From the NCBI RefSeq assembly GCF_021729015.1, contig NZ_JAJQQZ010000001.1, forward strand, positions 1,054,001 to 1,118,000: a stretch of DNA of 64,000 bases. The letters are read 5' to 3'. Of the stretch, positions 33,890 to 43,120 are shown in pieces. This DNA comes from Halobacterium rubrum (GTDB lineage: Archaea > Halobacteriota > Halobacteria > Halobacteriales > Halobacteriaceae). A program made the translations under genes and the position numbers. Each line of letters begins with the position of its first letter. Position 1 is the stretch's first letter. The notes under the pieces were generated by a model, which worked only from the letters and a program-made list of their open reading frames with translations, ran no database searches and was not told where the DNA came from.

Positions 33890-34708
33890 CTACGCGAGCA
33901 TCGACTCGGCGACGTTCGCGAACTCGCCGGCCGGCGCGTCCTCCAGCCGGTCGTCGGCGAGTTTGAGGCGGAGCCGCGGCCGCCCGACGTCGATGGGGAC
34001 CTTCTCGGTGTCGATGAGGCCGAGGTCCTCGAGTTTCGTCTTCGTCCGGGAGAACGTCGCCTTCGACGCGATGCCGACGTCCTCGCCCCACTTGCTGATG
34101 TCGTAGAGCAGCTCGCGGTTCTTCGCCGCGACGAGCAGGCTGATGGTGACCTCGTCGAGGCCCTCGCCGTCGCCGCGAGCGGTCTCCAGCGACGCGAGCA
34201 CGTCGTCGAAGTCGTCGCCGACTTCGCCGCTGATGTCTTCGTCGAGCGTCGACCGCACGCGGTCGATGGCGGGCGTCCGGAGCGTGAACGCCTCGGCGTC
34301 GGCCCAGTCGGCGGTCGCGGCGTCGTAGGCGGTGCCGGTGAACGACTCGTCGTCGGTGGCGAGGCCGCCGACGAGGCCGCCGGTCTCCAGCAGCGCGACC
34401 GCGCGGTCCTCGGTGACGAGCATCGACGAGCGACCGTCACCGTCGAGCGTCCGGAGTTCGAGGTCGTCGCTCTCGACGAGGTTCGCCGCGTTGCTCGCGA
34501 CGATGAAGTCGTCCATCACGTCTTTCAGCGTTCGTTCGTCGCCGAGGAGGCGGATGGCCGGGAGGTCGCCGTCGTAGTCGTTGGCGGCGTCCACCAGCTC
34601 CTGTACGGCTCGCGGGCTGGGGTCGACGACGAACAGCTCGGCGGGGTCGTCGCCGAACACCTCGTCGAGGACGTCGGCGACCGCGGTGCCGAGTAGATTC
34701 GATGTCAT
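33890..34708 (-). CDS. tbsP: TbsP-like transcriptional regulator (DUF5821)
   Basis: The 272-residue protein has a receiver-like N-terminal half (FGDDPAELFVVDPSPRAVQEL) and a C-terminal winged helix (LYDISKWGEDVGIASKATFSRTK, EDLGLIDTEKVP). This matches haloarchaeal TbsP. In Haloferax, TbsP works with TrmB in control of gapII and cell development. The start MTSNLLGTAVADVLDEVF is typical. A reverse-strand AT-rich element near 34735-34744 lies upstream of the ATG. Confidence 0.87.
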   Translation of the reverse strand: MTSNLLGTAVADVLDEVFGDDPAELFVVDPSPRAVQELVDAANDYDGDLPAIRLLGDERTLKDVMDDFIVASNAANLVESDDLELRTLDGDGRSSMLVTEDRAVALLETGGLVGGLATDDESFTGTAYDAATADWADAEAFTLRTPAIDRVRSTLDEDISGEVGDDFDDVLASLETARGDGEGLDEVTISLLVAAKNRELLYDISKWGEDVGIASKATFSRTKTKLEDLGLIDTEKVPIDVGRPRLRLKLADDRLEDAPAGEFANVAESMLA

Positions 34709-34804
34709 CTATGCCCACTGGTATGGTGCGTGGCTATTTAATTTTACCGGGAGCATCGAGTGTAAAACGCCGTTTCGACGGGGTCTCCCGGCGGAGTACA
34801 CCGG

Positions 34805-36526
34805 TTACGGTCGGCGGTCCGGACGCACGACGGCGGCGGCTTCGTCGGCCCAGTGGAAGCGCCCGTCGAGGACCACCGGCGCGTCGACGTCCGCGAGCAC
34901 GGCCGCGAGCTCGGCGGCGTCGGCCGTGAACACGGTCCGGTTCCCGCAGAGCCGCCGCGACACGTCGCCGGGCGCCGGCGCCACGAAGCCGTCGCCGTGG
35001 CTGGCCAGTGACTGGTGCTCCCAGGCGACCCGGTATCGGTCGTCGCCCTCGCCGGCTCCGTCGAGGGGCTCGACGTGCGCGACCCGGGGGTCGCTGTCGC
35101 CGTTCGCGGCCAGCGTCTGCGTGCCGTCGCCGACGACGGCGTAGTCTTTCCCCATCCGGATGCGGCGGCGGGCGAGCCGGAGCGCGGCGACGATGGGGAA
35201 GCCGGCGAGCAGCAGGCGCGCGAACGCTGTCCCGACCTTCGCCGCCTGCTCGTCGAGGACTTTCCGGAGGGTGACGGCGCCAGCGACGCTGCCGGCTTCG
35301 ACCAGTGCCATCCCCTCGTGGTAGGACCCGCAGGCGTTCAGGAAGAACGTCTCGACGTTCGTCTCGGAGAGGTCGGCGGCGGCGAGGTGGCCGTCGGCGC
35401 ACCGCAGCCCGTCGACCTCGCAGTGCCCGATGTAGTGGACGAACTCGTGGTGGTCGGCGAGCACGTCGGCCAGCTCGCGCCGCGTCAGGCGCTCGTGGAA
35501 GCTGACGTCTATCGGGAGGTCGCCAGCGTGCGTGTCGTAGATATCGGCGACGGCGTCGTGTTCGCCGGCCATGTCGCGGTCGTTGAGCACGACGGCGACG
35601 GACATCCGCTCGCGGTCACCCGCCACCCCGTAGCGGTCGTGGTTCCGGTAGGCAGCCGGGTGGGTCTTGAACGCGTCAACGGGCGTGCCGTCGGCGAGCC
35701 AGCCCTGCGTGCGGCCGGGGCGGTCGACGGGGTCGAGCATCTCCACGCTCGCGACGGGGCCGGGCGCCCCGCGGTAGAAGTCGTCCAGCGACCGCGAGAC
35801 GAGCTCCTGGCGGTCGAGGCTCGCGGTCTCCGGCGGGAACACGAACGCCAGCCGGTCGAGGAGGTACGGGAGCGTCGACACGTGCTCGACGCTGGGGGCG
35901 ACGTGCATCGCGAGGTGCCACTCGGGAAGCCGGTCGAGGACCCGGCCGAGGGGCGCGTCGAGATAGGTCGCCAGCCGGGCCGCCGGCGACGCGTCGGCGA
36001 GCCGCTCGGGGTCGAGGTCCAGTGCGTCGAGGGTCCCGGTCTCCGCGACGCCGGGGCCGGTGGTCGCCTCCCGGACGAGGCAGTCCAGCCAGAACGTCCG
36101 CGCGAGCAACGCCGGAGCGTCACTGGTGAGCGGGCCGAGCCGGCGGTCGACGCCCGCGTCCGGCGCCCGGAGGACGGGGTCGGCGTCTTCGGCGACGGTG
36201 ACGTCGGCGCCGAGGTAGAACGCGAGCGGCGCGCCGACGAACACCGAACGCAGCGACGCCGGCATCCGGAGTTCGATGCCGGTGTCGGGCGTCGCAGCCA
36301 CCACCGACTCGGGCACCGAGAGGGCGTCGCCGACTCGTACTGCGGGCGGCCGCCGCCTGTGCGCTCGCAGGCTGCGAGCCGGCCCCGTCGTCTCGTGGGC
36401 GGCGGCGGCGTGCGTGACGGCCGCCGCGACACCCTCGGGTGTCGGCGGGACGACGACAGTGGCGGAGTCACGGCTGTCCGTGGCGCCGCTCACGAGCTTC
36501 CCCCCGGACTGCTCCCGCTCGGTCAC
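34805..36526 (-). CDS. CHAT-domain (caspase-like) protein
   Basis: The protein of about 573 residues has a C-terminal CHAT domain. Candidate catalytic residues, numbered from 36526, are H368 in HYIGHCEVDG and C399 in FFLNACGSYHEG, the caspase His-Cys dyad. The N-terminal 300 residues are a haloarchaeal region of unknown role. CHAT proteins are cysteine proteases or inactive relatives that often take part in immunity or stress responses. A strong TATA box (36553-36560) is placed about 27 bases before GTG 36526, which I prefer over GTG 36547. Confidence 0.85.
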   Translation of the reverse strand: MTEREQSGGKLVSGATDSRDSATVVVPPTPEGVAAAVTHAAAAHETTGPARSLRAHRRRPPAVRVGDALSVPESVVAATPDTGIELRMPASLRSVFVGAPLAFYLGADVTVAEDADPVLRAPDAGVDRRLGPLTSDAPALLARTFWLDCLVREATTGPGVAETGTLDALDLDPERLADASPAARLATYLDAPLGRVLDRLPEWHLAMHVAPSVEHVSTLPYLLDRLAFVFPPETASLDRQELVSRSLDDFYRGAPGPVASVEMLDPVDRPGRTQGWLADGTPVDAFKTHPAAYRNHDRYGVAGDRERMSVAVVLNDRDMAGEHDAVADIYDTHAGDLPIDVSFHERLTRRELADVLADHHEFVHYIGHCEVDGLRCADGHLAAADLSETNVETFFLNACGSYHEGMALVEAGSVAGAVTLRKVLDEQAAKVGTAFARLLLAGFPIVAALRLARRRIRMGKDYAVVGDGTQTLAANGDSDPRVAHVEPLDGAGEGDDRYRVAWEHQSLASHGDGFVAPAPGDVSRRLCGNRTVFTADAAELAAVLADVDAPVVLDGRFHWADEAAAVVRPDRRP

Positions 36527-36552
36527 GTACCGTCGCCGTTGGCCCACGACAC

Positions 36553-36560
36553 ATATATTT
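36553..36560 (-). promoter_or_regulatory. TATA element of the CHAT gene
   Basis: AAATATAT on the reverse strand is the best A+T-rich promoter element in this area. Transcription should start about 25 bases downstream, next to GTG 36526, and this decides the start codon choice. Confidence 0.55.
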
Positions 36561-36642
36561 CTATCGTGCCGGCGCCGGGAATTAGTCCGGTCGCGAGCGC
36601 GCGCTCGGTAGACTTATGGCCCGCGCGGCGCCCCCTCACAGT

Positions 36643-37890
36643 ATGAGCTACGAGGAGGTCCGGGAGGTCGACCCGGCAGTCGCCGACGCGCTCGTGGGCG
36701 AACGTTCGCGTCAGGAGCACACGCTCGCGATGATCGCCAGCGAGAACCACGTCAGCGAGGCGGTCATGGAGGCCCAGTCCAGCGAGCTCACGAACAAGTA
36801 CGCCGAGGGCTACCCGGGCTCCCGGTACTACGGCGGCTGCGAGTACGCCGACGACGTCGAGGAGATCGCCGTCGAGCGCGCGAAAGAGCTGTTCGGCGCC
36901 GACCACGTGAACGTCCAGCCCCACAGCGGGTCGTCGGCGAACATGGGCGTCTACTTCGCCACGCTGGAGCCTGGCGACAAGATTCTCTCGCTCGACCTCA
37001 CGCACGGCGGCCACCTGAGCCACGGCCACCCGGCGAACTTCGCCGGCCAGCTCTACGAGGTCGAACAGTACGAGGTCGACCCCGAGACGGGCCGTCTCGA
37101 CTACGAGTCGCTGCGCGAGCACGCCGAGGCCTTCGAGCCGGACATGATCGTCTCCGGGTTCTCGGCGTACCCCCGCGAGGTCGAGTGGGAGCGCATCCAG
37201 GCGGCGGCCGACGCCGTCGGCGCGCTGCACACGGCCGACATCGCGCACATCACGGGCCTGGTCGCGGCTGGCGAGCACGCGTCGCCGGTCGGCGTCGCTG
37301 ACTTCGTGACGGGGTCGACGCACAAGACCATCCGGGCGGGCCGAGGTGGCATCATCATGTGCGACGAGCAGTTCGCGGACGACGTCGACTCCGCGGTGTT
37401 CCCGGGCGCCCAGGGCGGCCCCCTGATGCACAACATCGCCGGGAAGGCCGTCGGCTTCCACGAGGCGCTCCAGCCTGAGTTCGAGGACTACGCCGCACAG
37501 GTCGTCGAGAACGCCGCCGTCCTCGGGGACCGCCTCGAGGAGCACGGCTTCTCGCTGGTGTCGGGCGGCACCGATACCCACCTCGTGCTCGTCGACCTCC
37601 GGGACTCGCACCCGGACGTCTCCGGCGGCGACGTCGAGGACGAACTGGAGGAGGTCGGCATCGTGCTGAACGCGAACACCGTCCCGGACGAGACGCGGTC
37701 GGCGTTCGACCCGTCCGGCATCCGCATCGGCACGCCGGCGCTCACGACTCGCGGCTTCGACGCCGACGCGATGGAGACGGTCGCAGACTCCATCGCGCGC
37801 GTCGTCGACAACCTCGGCGACGAGGACGTGTACGCCGATGTCTCCGACACGGTCGACGACCTCTGCGAGCAGTACCCGCTGTACGAGTAG
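36643..37890 (+). CDS. glyA: Serine hydroxymethyltransferase GlyA
   Basis: The 415-residue PLP enzyme moves one carbon between serine and folate (or a pterin). The PLP lysine is K228 in GSTHKTIRAGRGG, and conserved SGSSANMGVYF and DLTHGGHLSHG are present. MSYEEVREVD at 36643 is chosen: a TATA-like ACTTATGG at 36610-36617 precedes it by about 28 bases. An in-frame ATG at 36616 lies inside this element and is unlikely. FolD, the next enzyme for folate carbon units, is 0.9 kb downstream on the same strand. Confidence 0.97.
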   Translation: MSYEEVREVDPAVADALVGERSRQEHTLAMIASENHVSEAVMEAQSSELTNKYAEGYPGSRYYGGCEYADDVEEIAVERAKELFGADHVNVQPHSGSSANMGVYFATLEPGDKILSLDLTHGGHLSHGHPANFAGQLYEVEQYEVDPETGRLDYESLREHAEAFEPDMIVSGFSAYPREVEWERIQAAADAVGALHTADIAHITGLVAAGEHASPVGVADFVTGSTHKTIRAGRGGIIMCDEQFADDVDSAVFPGAQGGPLMHNIAGKAVGFHEALQPEFEDYAAQVVENAAVLGDRLEEHGFSLVSGGTDTHLVLVDLRDSHPDVSGGDVEDELEEVGIVLNANTVPDETRSAFDPSGIRIGTPALTTRGFDADAMETVADSIARVVDNLGDEDVYADVSDTVDDLCEQYPLYE

Positions 37891-37937
37891 CGACCTAAGC
37901 CGCGGCTACTCTTCTCGGGGGCGAGCGTACGGCCGGT

Positions 37938-38744
37938 ATGCGCCTGCTCCTGGCGGTGGTGCCGTCCCGGTCGTCGGTCGCCGACACCGCCGGCGCCGTC
38001 GCGGGCGTGCTCCGGGACCGCGAGCTCTCGCTGGCCGCCGCCGGCATCGCGTACCACGTGTTCAACACGCTGTTGCCGGTGCTCGTGCTGGCCGTGCTCG
38101 GGGCGTCCCGGAGCGAGGCAGTCGCCGTCGCGACGGCCGAACTCGGCGGCCGCGTCGGCGCAGGCGGGCGGATTCGGGTCGTCGCGGCCACCGTCCGGGA
38201 GAGCGAGGGGTTCTGGCGGCTGGCAGTGCTCGCGGGCGGGGTCGCGACGTGGAGCGCGCTCCAGCTGGCTCGCGCCATTGCCGACGTCTTCGAGGCGGTG
38301 TACGGCGATCTGGACCACACGCGCGTGGAGCGCGGGGCCGACGTCGTGGTGGTGTTCCTGACGTGGCTCGTGGCGCTCGCCCTCGTGGTCGTCCTCGGCG
38401 TGCTGCTGGGCGCAGTCGCGCCCGTGGTCGCCGTGGTCGTGGCGTGGCCGGGCGTCCTGTTCGTCTCCCTGCTGGCGGCGTTCCTCCCCCTGTACCTCGT
38501 GTTCCCGCCGGAGGCGACGCTGCGGTCGGCGCTGCCGGGCGCCGCGCTCGCAGCCGCCATCTGGACGGCGTCTGGGCTCGCCCTGGCTGCGTACGCGCGA
38601 GCGGCGGCGAGCGTCCAGTTCTTCGGCGTCGTCGGCGTCGTCCTGCTCGTGTTGACGTGGCTGTACGTGGGGAGTCTGGCGCTGGTCGCCGGCGCCGCGA
38701 CCAACGCCGTCCTCGCGGACCGGCGGGGAGTACCACGTACGTGA
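37938..38744 (+). CDS. YihY/BrkB family membrane protein
   Basis: The 268-residue protein has six hydrophobic helices and family sequence such as LSLAAAGIAYHVFNTLLPVL and a later VFLTWLVALALVVV, matching the YihY/virulence-factor BrkB family. The old label RNase BN is wrong for this family. Function is unclear; a transport or membrane-organising role is proposed. The 47-base gap after glyA allows co-transcription. Confidence 0.88.
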   Translation: MRLLLAVVPSRSSVADTAGAVAGVLRDRELSLAAAGIAYHVFNTLLPVLVLAVLGASRSEAVAVATAELGGRVGAGGRIRVVAATVRESEGFWRLAVLAGGVATWSALQLARAIADVFEAVYGDLDHTRVERGADVVVVFLTWLVALALVVVLGVLLGAVAPVVAVVVAWPGVLFVSLLAAFLPLYLVFPPEATLRSALPGAALAAAIWTASGLALAAYARAAASVQFFGVVGVVLLVLTWLYVGSLALVAGAATNAVLADRRGVPRT

Positions 38745-38805
38745 ACAGAAACACGCATAGATTCTCGTTTCTATACACACACCACCACATTCAAGGGCGG
38801 CCGCC

Positions 38806-38811
38806 GAGGAG
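38806..38811 (+). promoter_or_regulatory. Ribosome binding site of folD
   Basis: GAGGAG lies nine bases before the folD ATG. The nearest TATA-like element (TTCTATA, about 38769-38775) would give a leader of about 20 bases. So folD seems to be one of the few genes here with a leader and a Shine-Dalgarno sequence. Confidence 0.5.
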
Positions 38812-38819
38812 ATACAGCT

Positions 38820-39764
38820 ATGACCGACGTCATCGACGGGGACGCCGTCGCCGCGCAGGTGCGCGAGGACCTGACCGGGGCTGTACAGACGCTCGAGGAG
38901 GCAGGCGTCACGCCCCGACTCGCCACGGTGCTGATGAACGACAAACAGGCCAGCGAGACGTACATCTCCATGAAGCAGCGTGACTGCGAGGAGCTCGGCA
39001 TCGCCGCCGAGGATGTCCGCATCGACCCGGAGGCGCCCGCCGACGAGCTCTTCGACACGCTCGCCGAACTGAACGCCCGCGAGGACGTCCACGGCATCCT
39101 CGTGCAGGACCCGACGCCCGACCACGTCTCCGACGAGCGCGTGCTGTCGGCCGTCGACCCCGCGAAGGACGTCGACGGCTTCCACCCGGAGAACGTCGGG
39201 AAACTGGTCGGCGGTAACCCCCGCTTCAAGCCCTGTACGCCCCACGGCGTCCAGAAGCTGCTCGCCCACCAGGGCGTCGACCCCGACGGCAAGGAGGTCG
39301 TGGTGGTCGGCCGGTCGAACATCGTCGGGAAGCCGCTGGCTAACCTCCTCGTGCAGAAGGCCGACGGCGGCAACGCCACGGTGACGGTCTGCCACAGCCA
39401 CACGGACGACCTCGCCGCCCACACCCGACGGGCGGACGTCGTGGTTGCGGCCTGTGGCGTCCCCGAGCTGGTCGACGGCGACATGCTCTCCGAGGGCACT
39501 GTGGTCGTCGACGTCGGCATCAACCGCGTCGACGCGGACACTGACGAGCAGAGCTCGTCGAGCAGCCAGAACTCTTCGAGTTCCGGCGACACCGAGAAGG
39601 GCTACGAGCTCGTCGGCGACGTCGACTACGACTCGGCGAAGGCGAAAGCCAGCGCCATCACACCCGTCCCCGGCGGCGTCGGTCCGATGACGCGGGCGAT
39701 GTTACTGTACAACACCTTGAAGGCCGCCAGCGAGCAGACCGGCGTCGACGTCACGCTGCCCTGA
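38820..39764 (+). CDS. folD: Methylenetetrahydrofolate dehydrogenase/cyclohydrolase FolD
   Basis: The 314-residue bifunctional enzyme converts 5,10-methylene- to 10-formyl-tetrahydrofolate. Catalytic features are visible: ASETYISMKQRDCEELGI with the Tyr and Lys, HGILVQDPTPDH, and the NADP site VVVGRSNIVGKPLANLL. PVPGGVGPMTRAMLL near the end is the family signature. An unusual Ser/Asn-rich insertion (about residues 243-257) interrupts the region between GINRVDAD and the conserved GDVDYDSA. Confidence 0.95.
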   Translation: MTDVIDGDAVAAQVREDLTGAVQTLEEAGVTPRLATVLMNDKQASETYISMKQRDCEELGIAAEDVRIDPEAPADELFDTLAELNAREDVHGILVQDPTPDHVSDERVLSAVDPAKDVDGFHPENVGKLVGGNPRFKPCTPHGVQKLLAHQGVDPDGKEVVVVGRSNIVGKPLANLLVQKADGGNATVTVCHSHTDDLAAHTRRADVVVAACGVPELVDGDMLSEGTVVVDVGINRVDADTDEQSSSSSQNSSSSGDTEKGYELVGDVDYDSAKAKASAITPVPGGVGPMTRAMLLYNTLKAASEQTGVDVTLP

Positions 39765-39844
39765 CTGCCGGGCGCGCCGGTCGACAGCGGGGATGCGGGG
39801 TCCGGCGCCCGTAGTTTCTTCGTCGTTCCCGACGCGAGTCCGGT

Positions 39845-40807
39845 ATGGCCGACGAACCACGTGCCGACGTCCAGGGCGTTCTGGAGGCAATCGAGGCGAT
39901 GGACGCACCCGCCTACCACGAACTCTCGCCGCCCGAGGCCCGCGAGATGCGTCGGGGGCTCCTCGACGTGCCCGCCGAATCCGAGGCGCTCGGCCGGGAG
40001 TACGACCGCACGATTCCCGGCCCGGGCCACGAACTCCCCGTCCGGGTGTACGAGCCCGATGGCGACGGCCCACACCCCGTCGTCGTCTACTTCCACGGGG
40101 GCGGCTTCGTGCTCGGGACGCTGGACAGCCGCGACCCGATCTGCCGGACGGTCGCCCGGGAGGCCGAAGCGGTCGTCGTCAGTGTCGCGTACCGGCTGGC
40201 GCCCGAGCACCCGTTCCCGGCCGCCGTGGAGGACGCCTACGCCGCGACGCAGTGGGTCGCCGAACACGCCGGCGAACTCGGCGCCGACCCGGACCGGCTG
40301 GCAGTGGCGGGCGACTCGGCCGGCGGGAACCTCGCGGCCGCTGTCGCGCTCGCCGCCCGCGACCGCTCTGGCGGCCCCGACGTCGCCCATCAGGGGCTCG
40401 TCTACCCCGTCCTCGACCACCGCGAGCACACCGACCACGCGTCCCACGAGGAGAACGCGGAGGGGTACTTCCTCGAGGACGCCGGGATGACCTGGTTCGA
40501 CGGGCACTACGTCGACTCCTGGGTCCACCGCCAGAATCCCGCTCTCAGCCCGCTGGCCGCCGCCAGCCACGCCGACCTCCCGCCCGCAAGCGTCGTCACC
40601 TGCGGATTCGACCCGCTGCGCGACGAGGGAATCGCGTACGTCGACGCGCTCGAAGCGGCGGGCGTCGACGTCCAGCACCGCCACTACGACGACCTCGTCC
40701 ACGGCGTCATGAGCATGGTCGTCGACCCGCTCGACATCCCGAGTGGTCACGAGGTCCTCGACGCGTTCGCCAGCGACCTCGGAGCGGCGCTCCACGAGTC
40801 CTCGTAG
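39845..40807 (+). CDS. Alpha/beta hydrolase, hormone-sensitive lipase group
   Basis: The 320-residue enzyme has the oxyanion motif HGGGF (84-88) and nucleophile S158 in GDSAGG, with the catalytic Asp and His expected in CGFDPLRDEG and DLVHGVMSM. This places it in family IV esterases. Substrates are probably short acyl esters. The hydrolase is cytoplasmic, as no signal peptide is seen. Confidence 0.93.
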   Translation: MADEPRADVQGVLEAIEAMDAPAYHELSPPEAREMRRGLLDVPAESEALGREYDRTIPGPGHELPVRVYEPDGDGPHPVVVYFHGGGFVLGTLDSRDPICRTVAREAEAVVVSVAYRLAPEHPFPAAVEDAYAATQWVAEHAGELGADPDRLAVAGDSAGGNLAAAVALAARDRSGGPDVAHQGLVYPVLDHREHTDHASHEENAEGYFLEDAGMTWFDGHYVDSWVHRQNPALSPLAAASHADLPPASVVTCGFDPLRDEGIAYVDALEAAGVDVQHRHYDDLVHGVMSMVVDPLDIPSGHEVLDAFASDLGAALHESS

Positions 40808-40849
40808 CCCACCGCTGGGGCTGGGAGGCGTCTCGCGGGGCGTGCGAGG

Positions 40850-41554
40850 TCACCCGAGCGCGTCCAGCCGAGTGCGGGCGCGCTCGACCCCCGACTCGTC
40901 GCCCCGGATTGCGTCCGCGATTGCCTGCACCGCCGCCACGAGGCGCTCGCTGTCCTCGGGCTCCACCTCGCCGTCGAGGGCCTTCAGCCGGCGGCTGTGC
41001 TCGCGCACGCGCTCCAGCAGCCCGCGCTCCGGCGCCGGCAGCTCGCCGTCGCAGTACTCCCGGATGTCGGTCCGGTAGGCGTCGACGGCCGCCGCGGCAG
41101 CCAGTCCCCGGGCCGCCCACAGCGACTCCGGCACTTCGCCCGGGTCCGGGCGCTCGCCGTCGTCGGCGCCGTTCAGCAGCGCGAGCACGTAGCGCCGTTC
41201 GTCGTCGCCTACTCTGAGCTTCCCCGCGAGCAGCAGCGCGACGCGCCGCAGCTCCTGGGCGGCGAGGTAGGTGTCGTCGAGGTCCAGCAGGCTCCCGCCC
41301 GAGACGAACCCCCGGGACTGGCAGTACTCGCGGCACGCCTCCTTGGCCGGTTCGAGGGCGTCGAGCACGTCGTCCGCGCCCGCTTGCCGCGCCTCGGTGA
41401 GGTCGAGCTCGCCGGCCGCGTCGGTGTGCGTCTTCCGGTCGCCGACGCCGACGCTCCGGAGGCTCCCGCAGCTCGGGCACTCGACGCTCCCGGTCTCGAA
41501 GTACGACCAGCGCGTCCCACACGATTTGCACTCGCGCTCGCCGCGCACGTCCAT
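40850..41554 (-). CDS. Zinc-ribbon protein, conserved in haloarchaea (DUF7117-like)
   Basis: The 234-residue protein begins with a TFIIB-type zinc ribbon (ECKSCGTRW, VECPSCGSLR) and continues as an all-helical acidic domain of about 180 residues. It is conserved in haloarchaea but has no studied function. A transcription or RNA role is possible because of the ribbon, but this is inference. It is convergent with the hydrolase gene on the left. Confidence 0.82.
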   Translation of the reverse strand: MDVRGERECKSCGTRWSYFETGSVECPSCGSLRSVGVGDRKTHTDAAGELDLTEARQAGADDVLDALEPAKEACREYCQSRGFVSGGSLLDLDDTYLAAQELRRVALLLAGKLRVGDDERRYVLALLNGADDGERPDPGEVPESLWAARGLAAAAAVDAYRTDIREYCDGELPAPERGLLERVREHSRRLKALDGEVEPEDSERLVAAVQAIADAIRGDESGVERARTRLDALG

Positions 41555-41653
41555 GCCTAGTGGTTCGCCGGACTGCGGGATAATTCCCGCGGGTCGGATC
41601 CGTGCCCTTCGACCACCGAGCTATTTGTAGCGCGTCCGTGACGGCTGGCCCGT

Positions 41654-42946
41654 ATGCCCTCTAGCGACGACCCCGAGGCGACGGCCCGCGAGTTCGGGAC
41701 GCTGCTCGCCGAGCGCGAACTCGCCGACGCCGAGAGACTGCTCGCTGACGACGACGCCGTCCTCGAATCGTTCCCCGAGGAGTTCGCCGAACCCGAGATG
41801 GACGCCGGCGACGCGCTGCAGTCGTACTGGTACGGCCTGCACGGCCACTACGGCGACTTCGAGGGTGTCGACGACGTGATAGTCGAGGACCGCGACGCGA
41901 CGGTTGAACTGTCGTTCGCGGCGGGGACACAGCGCCTCGACCTGACGGTCGACGAGGCGGGCGGCGTCGCGGCGGTCTCGCTTCCGGCCGAGTACACGCC
42001 GCCGGAGTACGCCGACCCGGAGACGTTCGAGGAGCGGGCAGTCACCGTCGACGCCGGGGACGTCGACCTCGACGGCGTCCTTACCACGCCAGACGGCGAC
42101 GGGCCGTTCCCCGCGATGGTGCTCGTGCACGGCCATGGCGCCACCGACCCGGACGCCACGGCGGGCTCGACGAAGATTCTCAAGGACGTCGCGTGGGGGC
42201 TCGCCACCGAGGGCGTCGCCACGCTGCGGTACGAGAAGCGGCTCCACGACCACGAGGTCCCCGACGAGGCGTACACGCTGGACCGCATCGTCGTCGACGA
42301 CGCCGTCGCCGCGCTCGACGAACTCGCGGCCGCCGACGCCGTGGACCCGGATTCCGTCTTCGTCGCCGGCCACAGTCAGGGCGGGATGTGCGCGCCCCGA
42401 ATCGCCGACCGGCACGGCGGCGCCGCCGGTGTCGCAGTGCTGGACAGCCTCGTCGACTACGACGTCGACCCGGACGGTGAGGTCGAGTTCATGCAGTACA
42501 ACATCGACCCCTACGGCGACCTCGACGAGGCACAGGAGGCGGCGCTCGACGCCCAGCGCGAGGCGCTCCAGCGGGTCGCGGACGGTGACTTCGACGCCGA
42601 CGACACCGTCCTCGGGCAGCCGGGCGGGTTCTGGCAGAGCCGGCTGGAGTTCGCCCCCGGCGAGACCGTCGAGAACCTCGACGTCCCCGTGTTCTCGGCG
42701 TCCACCGAGCGCGTCGACCACGACCACCAGCAGCCGCTCCTGGATATGAGTAGGGAGGGCTACGAGGAGTGGCAGGCCCTCGACGCCGCCGACGGCAGCC
42801 GCTTCGAGTACTACGAGGACGTCGGCCACTACTTCCGGGAAGGCCCGGTGCCGTCCACGACCGAGTCGCTGTACTTCGGCGGGAACGTCGCCGGCTACGT
42901 CGTGGCGGACCTCGCCGACTGGGTCCACGAGGTCGCCGACGGCTGA
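41654..42946 (+). CDS. Alpha/beta hydrolase with DUF3887-like N-terminal domain
   Basis: The 430-residue protein has an N-terminal NTF2-like/DUF3887 segment (1-115), then a dienelactone hydrolase-type fold with HGHGA (159-163) and nucleophile S241 in GHSQGG. The catalytic His is likely in YEDVGHYFREG. There is no signal peptide, unlike many bacterial relatives. Substrate unknown. Confidence 0.88.
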   Translation: MPSSDDPEATAREFGTLLAERELADAERLLADDDAVLESFPEEFAEPEMDAGDALQSYWYGLHGHYGDFEGVDDVIVEDRDATVELSFAAGTQRLDLTVDEAGGVAAVSLPAEYTPPEYADPETFEERAVTVDAGDVDLDGVLTTPDGDGPFPAMVLVHGHGATDPDATAGSTKILKDVAWGLATEGVATLRYEKRLHDHEVPDEAYTLDRIVVDDAVAALDELAAADAVDPDSVFVAGHSQGGMCAPRIADRHGGAAGVAVLDSLVDYDVDPDGEVEFMQYNIDPYGDLDEAQEAALDAQREALQRVADGDFDADDTVLGQPGGFWQSRLEFAPGETVENLDVPVFSASTERVDHDHQQPLLDMSREGYEEWQALDAADGSRFEYYEDVGHYFREGPVPSTTESLYFGGNVAGYVVADLADWVHEVADG

Positions 42947-43004
42947 CTCGCCCCTGGCTCGACTCGCAGTGCCCGGCCCGGTGTGGCTCGGAGTGGCGTG
43001 GTCT

Positions 43005-43029
43005 GACAGTTCGAATCTGTCCCACCGCG
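43005..43029 (+). pseudogene. tRNA 3'-end fragment (T arm plus acceptor strand)
   Basis: GACAG-TTCGAAT-CTGTC is a perfect 5-bp T stem with a consensus seven-base T loop. It is followed by seven bases CCACCGC, the correct length for the 3' strand of an acceptor stem, and a discriminator G. No D arm, anticodon arm or matching GCGGTGG 5' strand lies upstream. This looks like a truncated tRNA left by integration or rearrangement. Confidence 0.6.
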
Positions 43030-43120
43030 GAACTTATGGTGGTCTCGTGGCAACGACCAGTCACGATGCCGAGTCAGAACGCTACGACTCCGGCCGCTGG
43101 GGATACCCGAAGCCGCAGCG

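Noticed and set aside
32111-34696. Forward open frame of 861 codons
   Set aside because: Antisense to the YcaO and TbsP-like genes; composition of a shadow.
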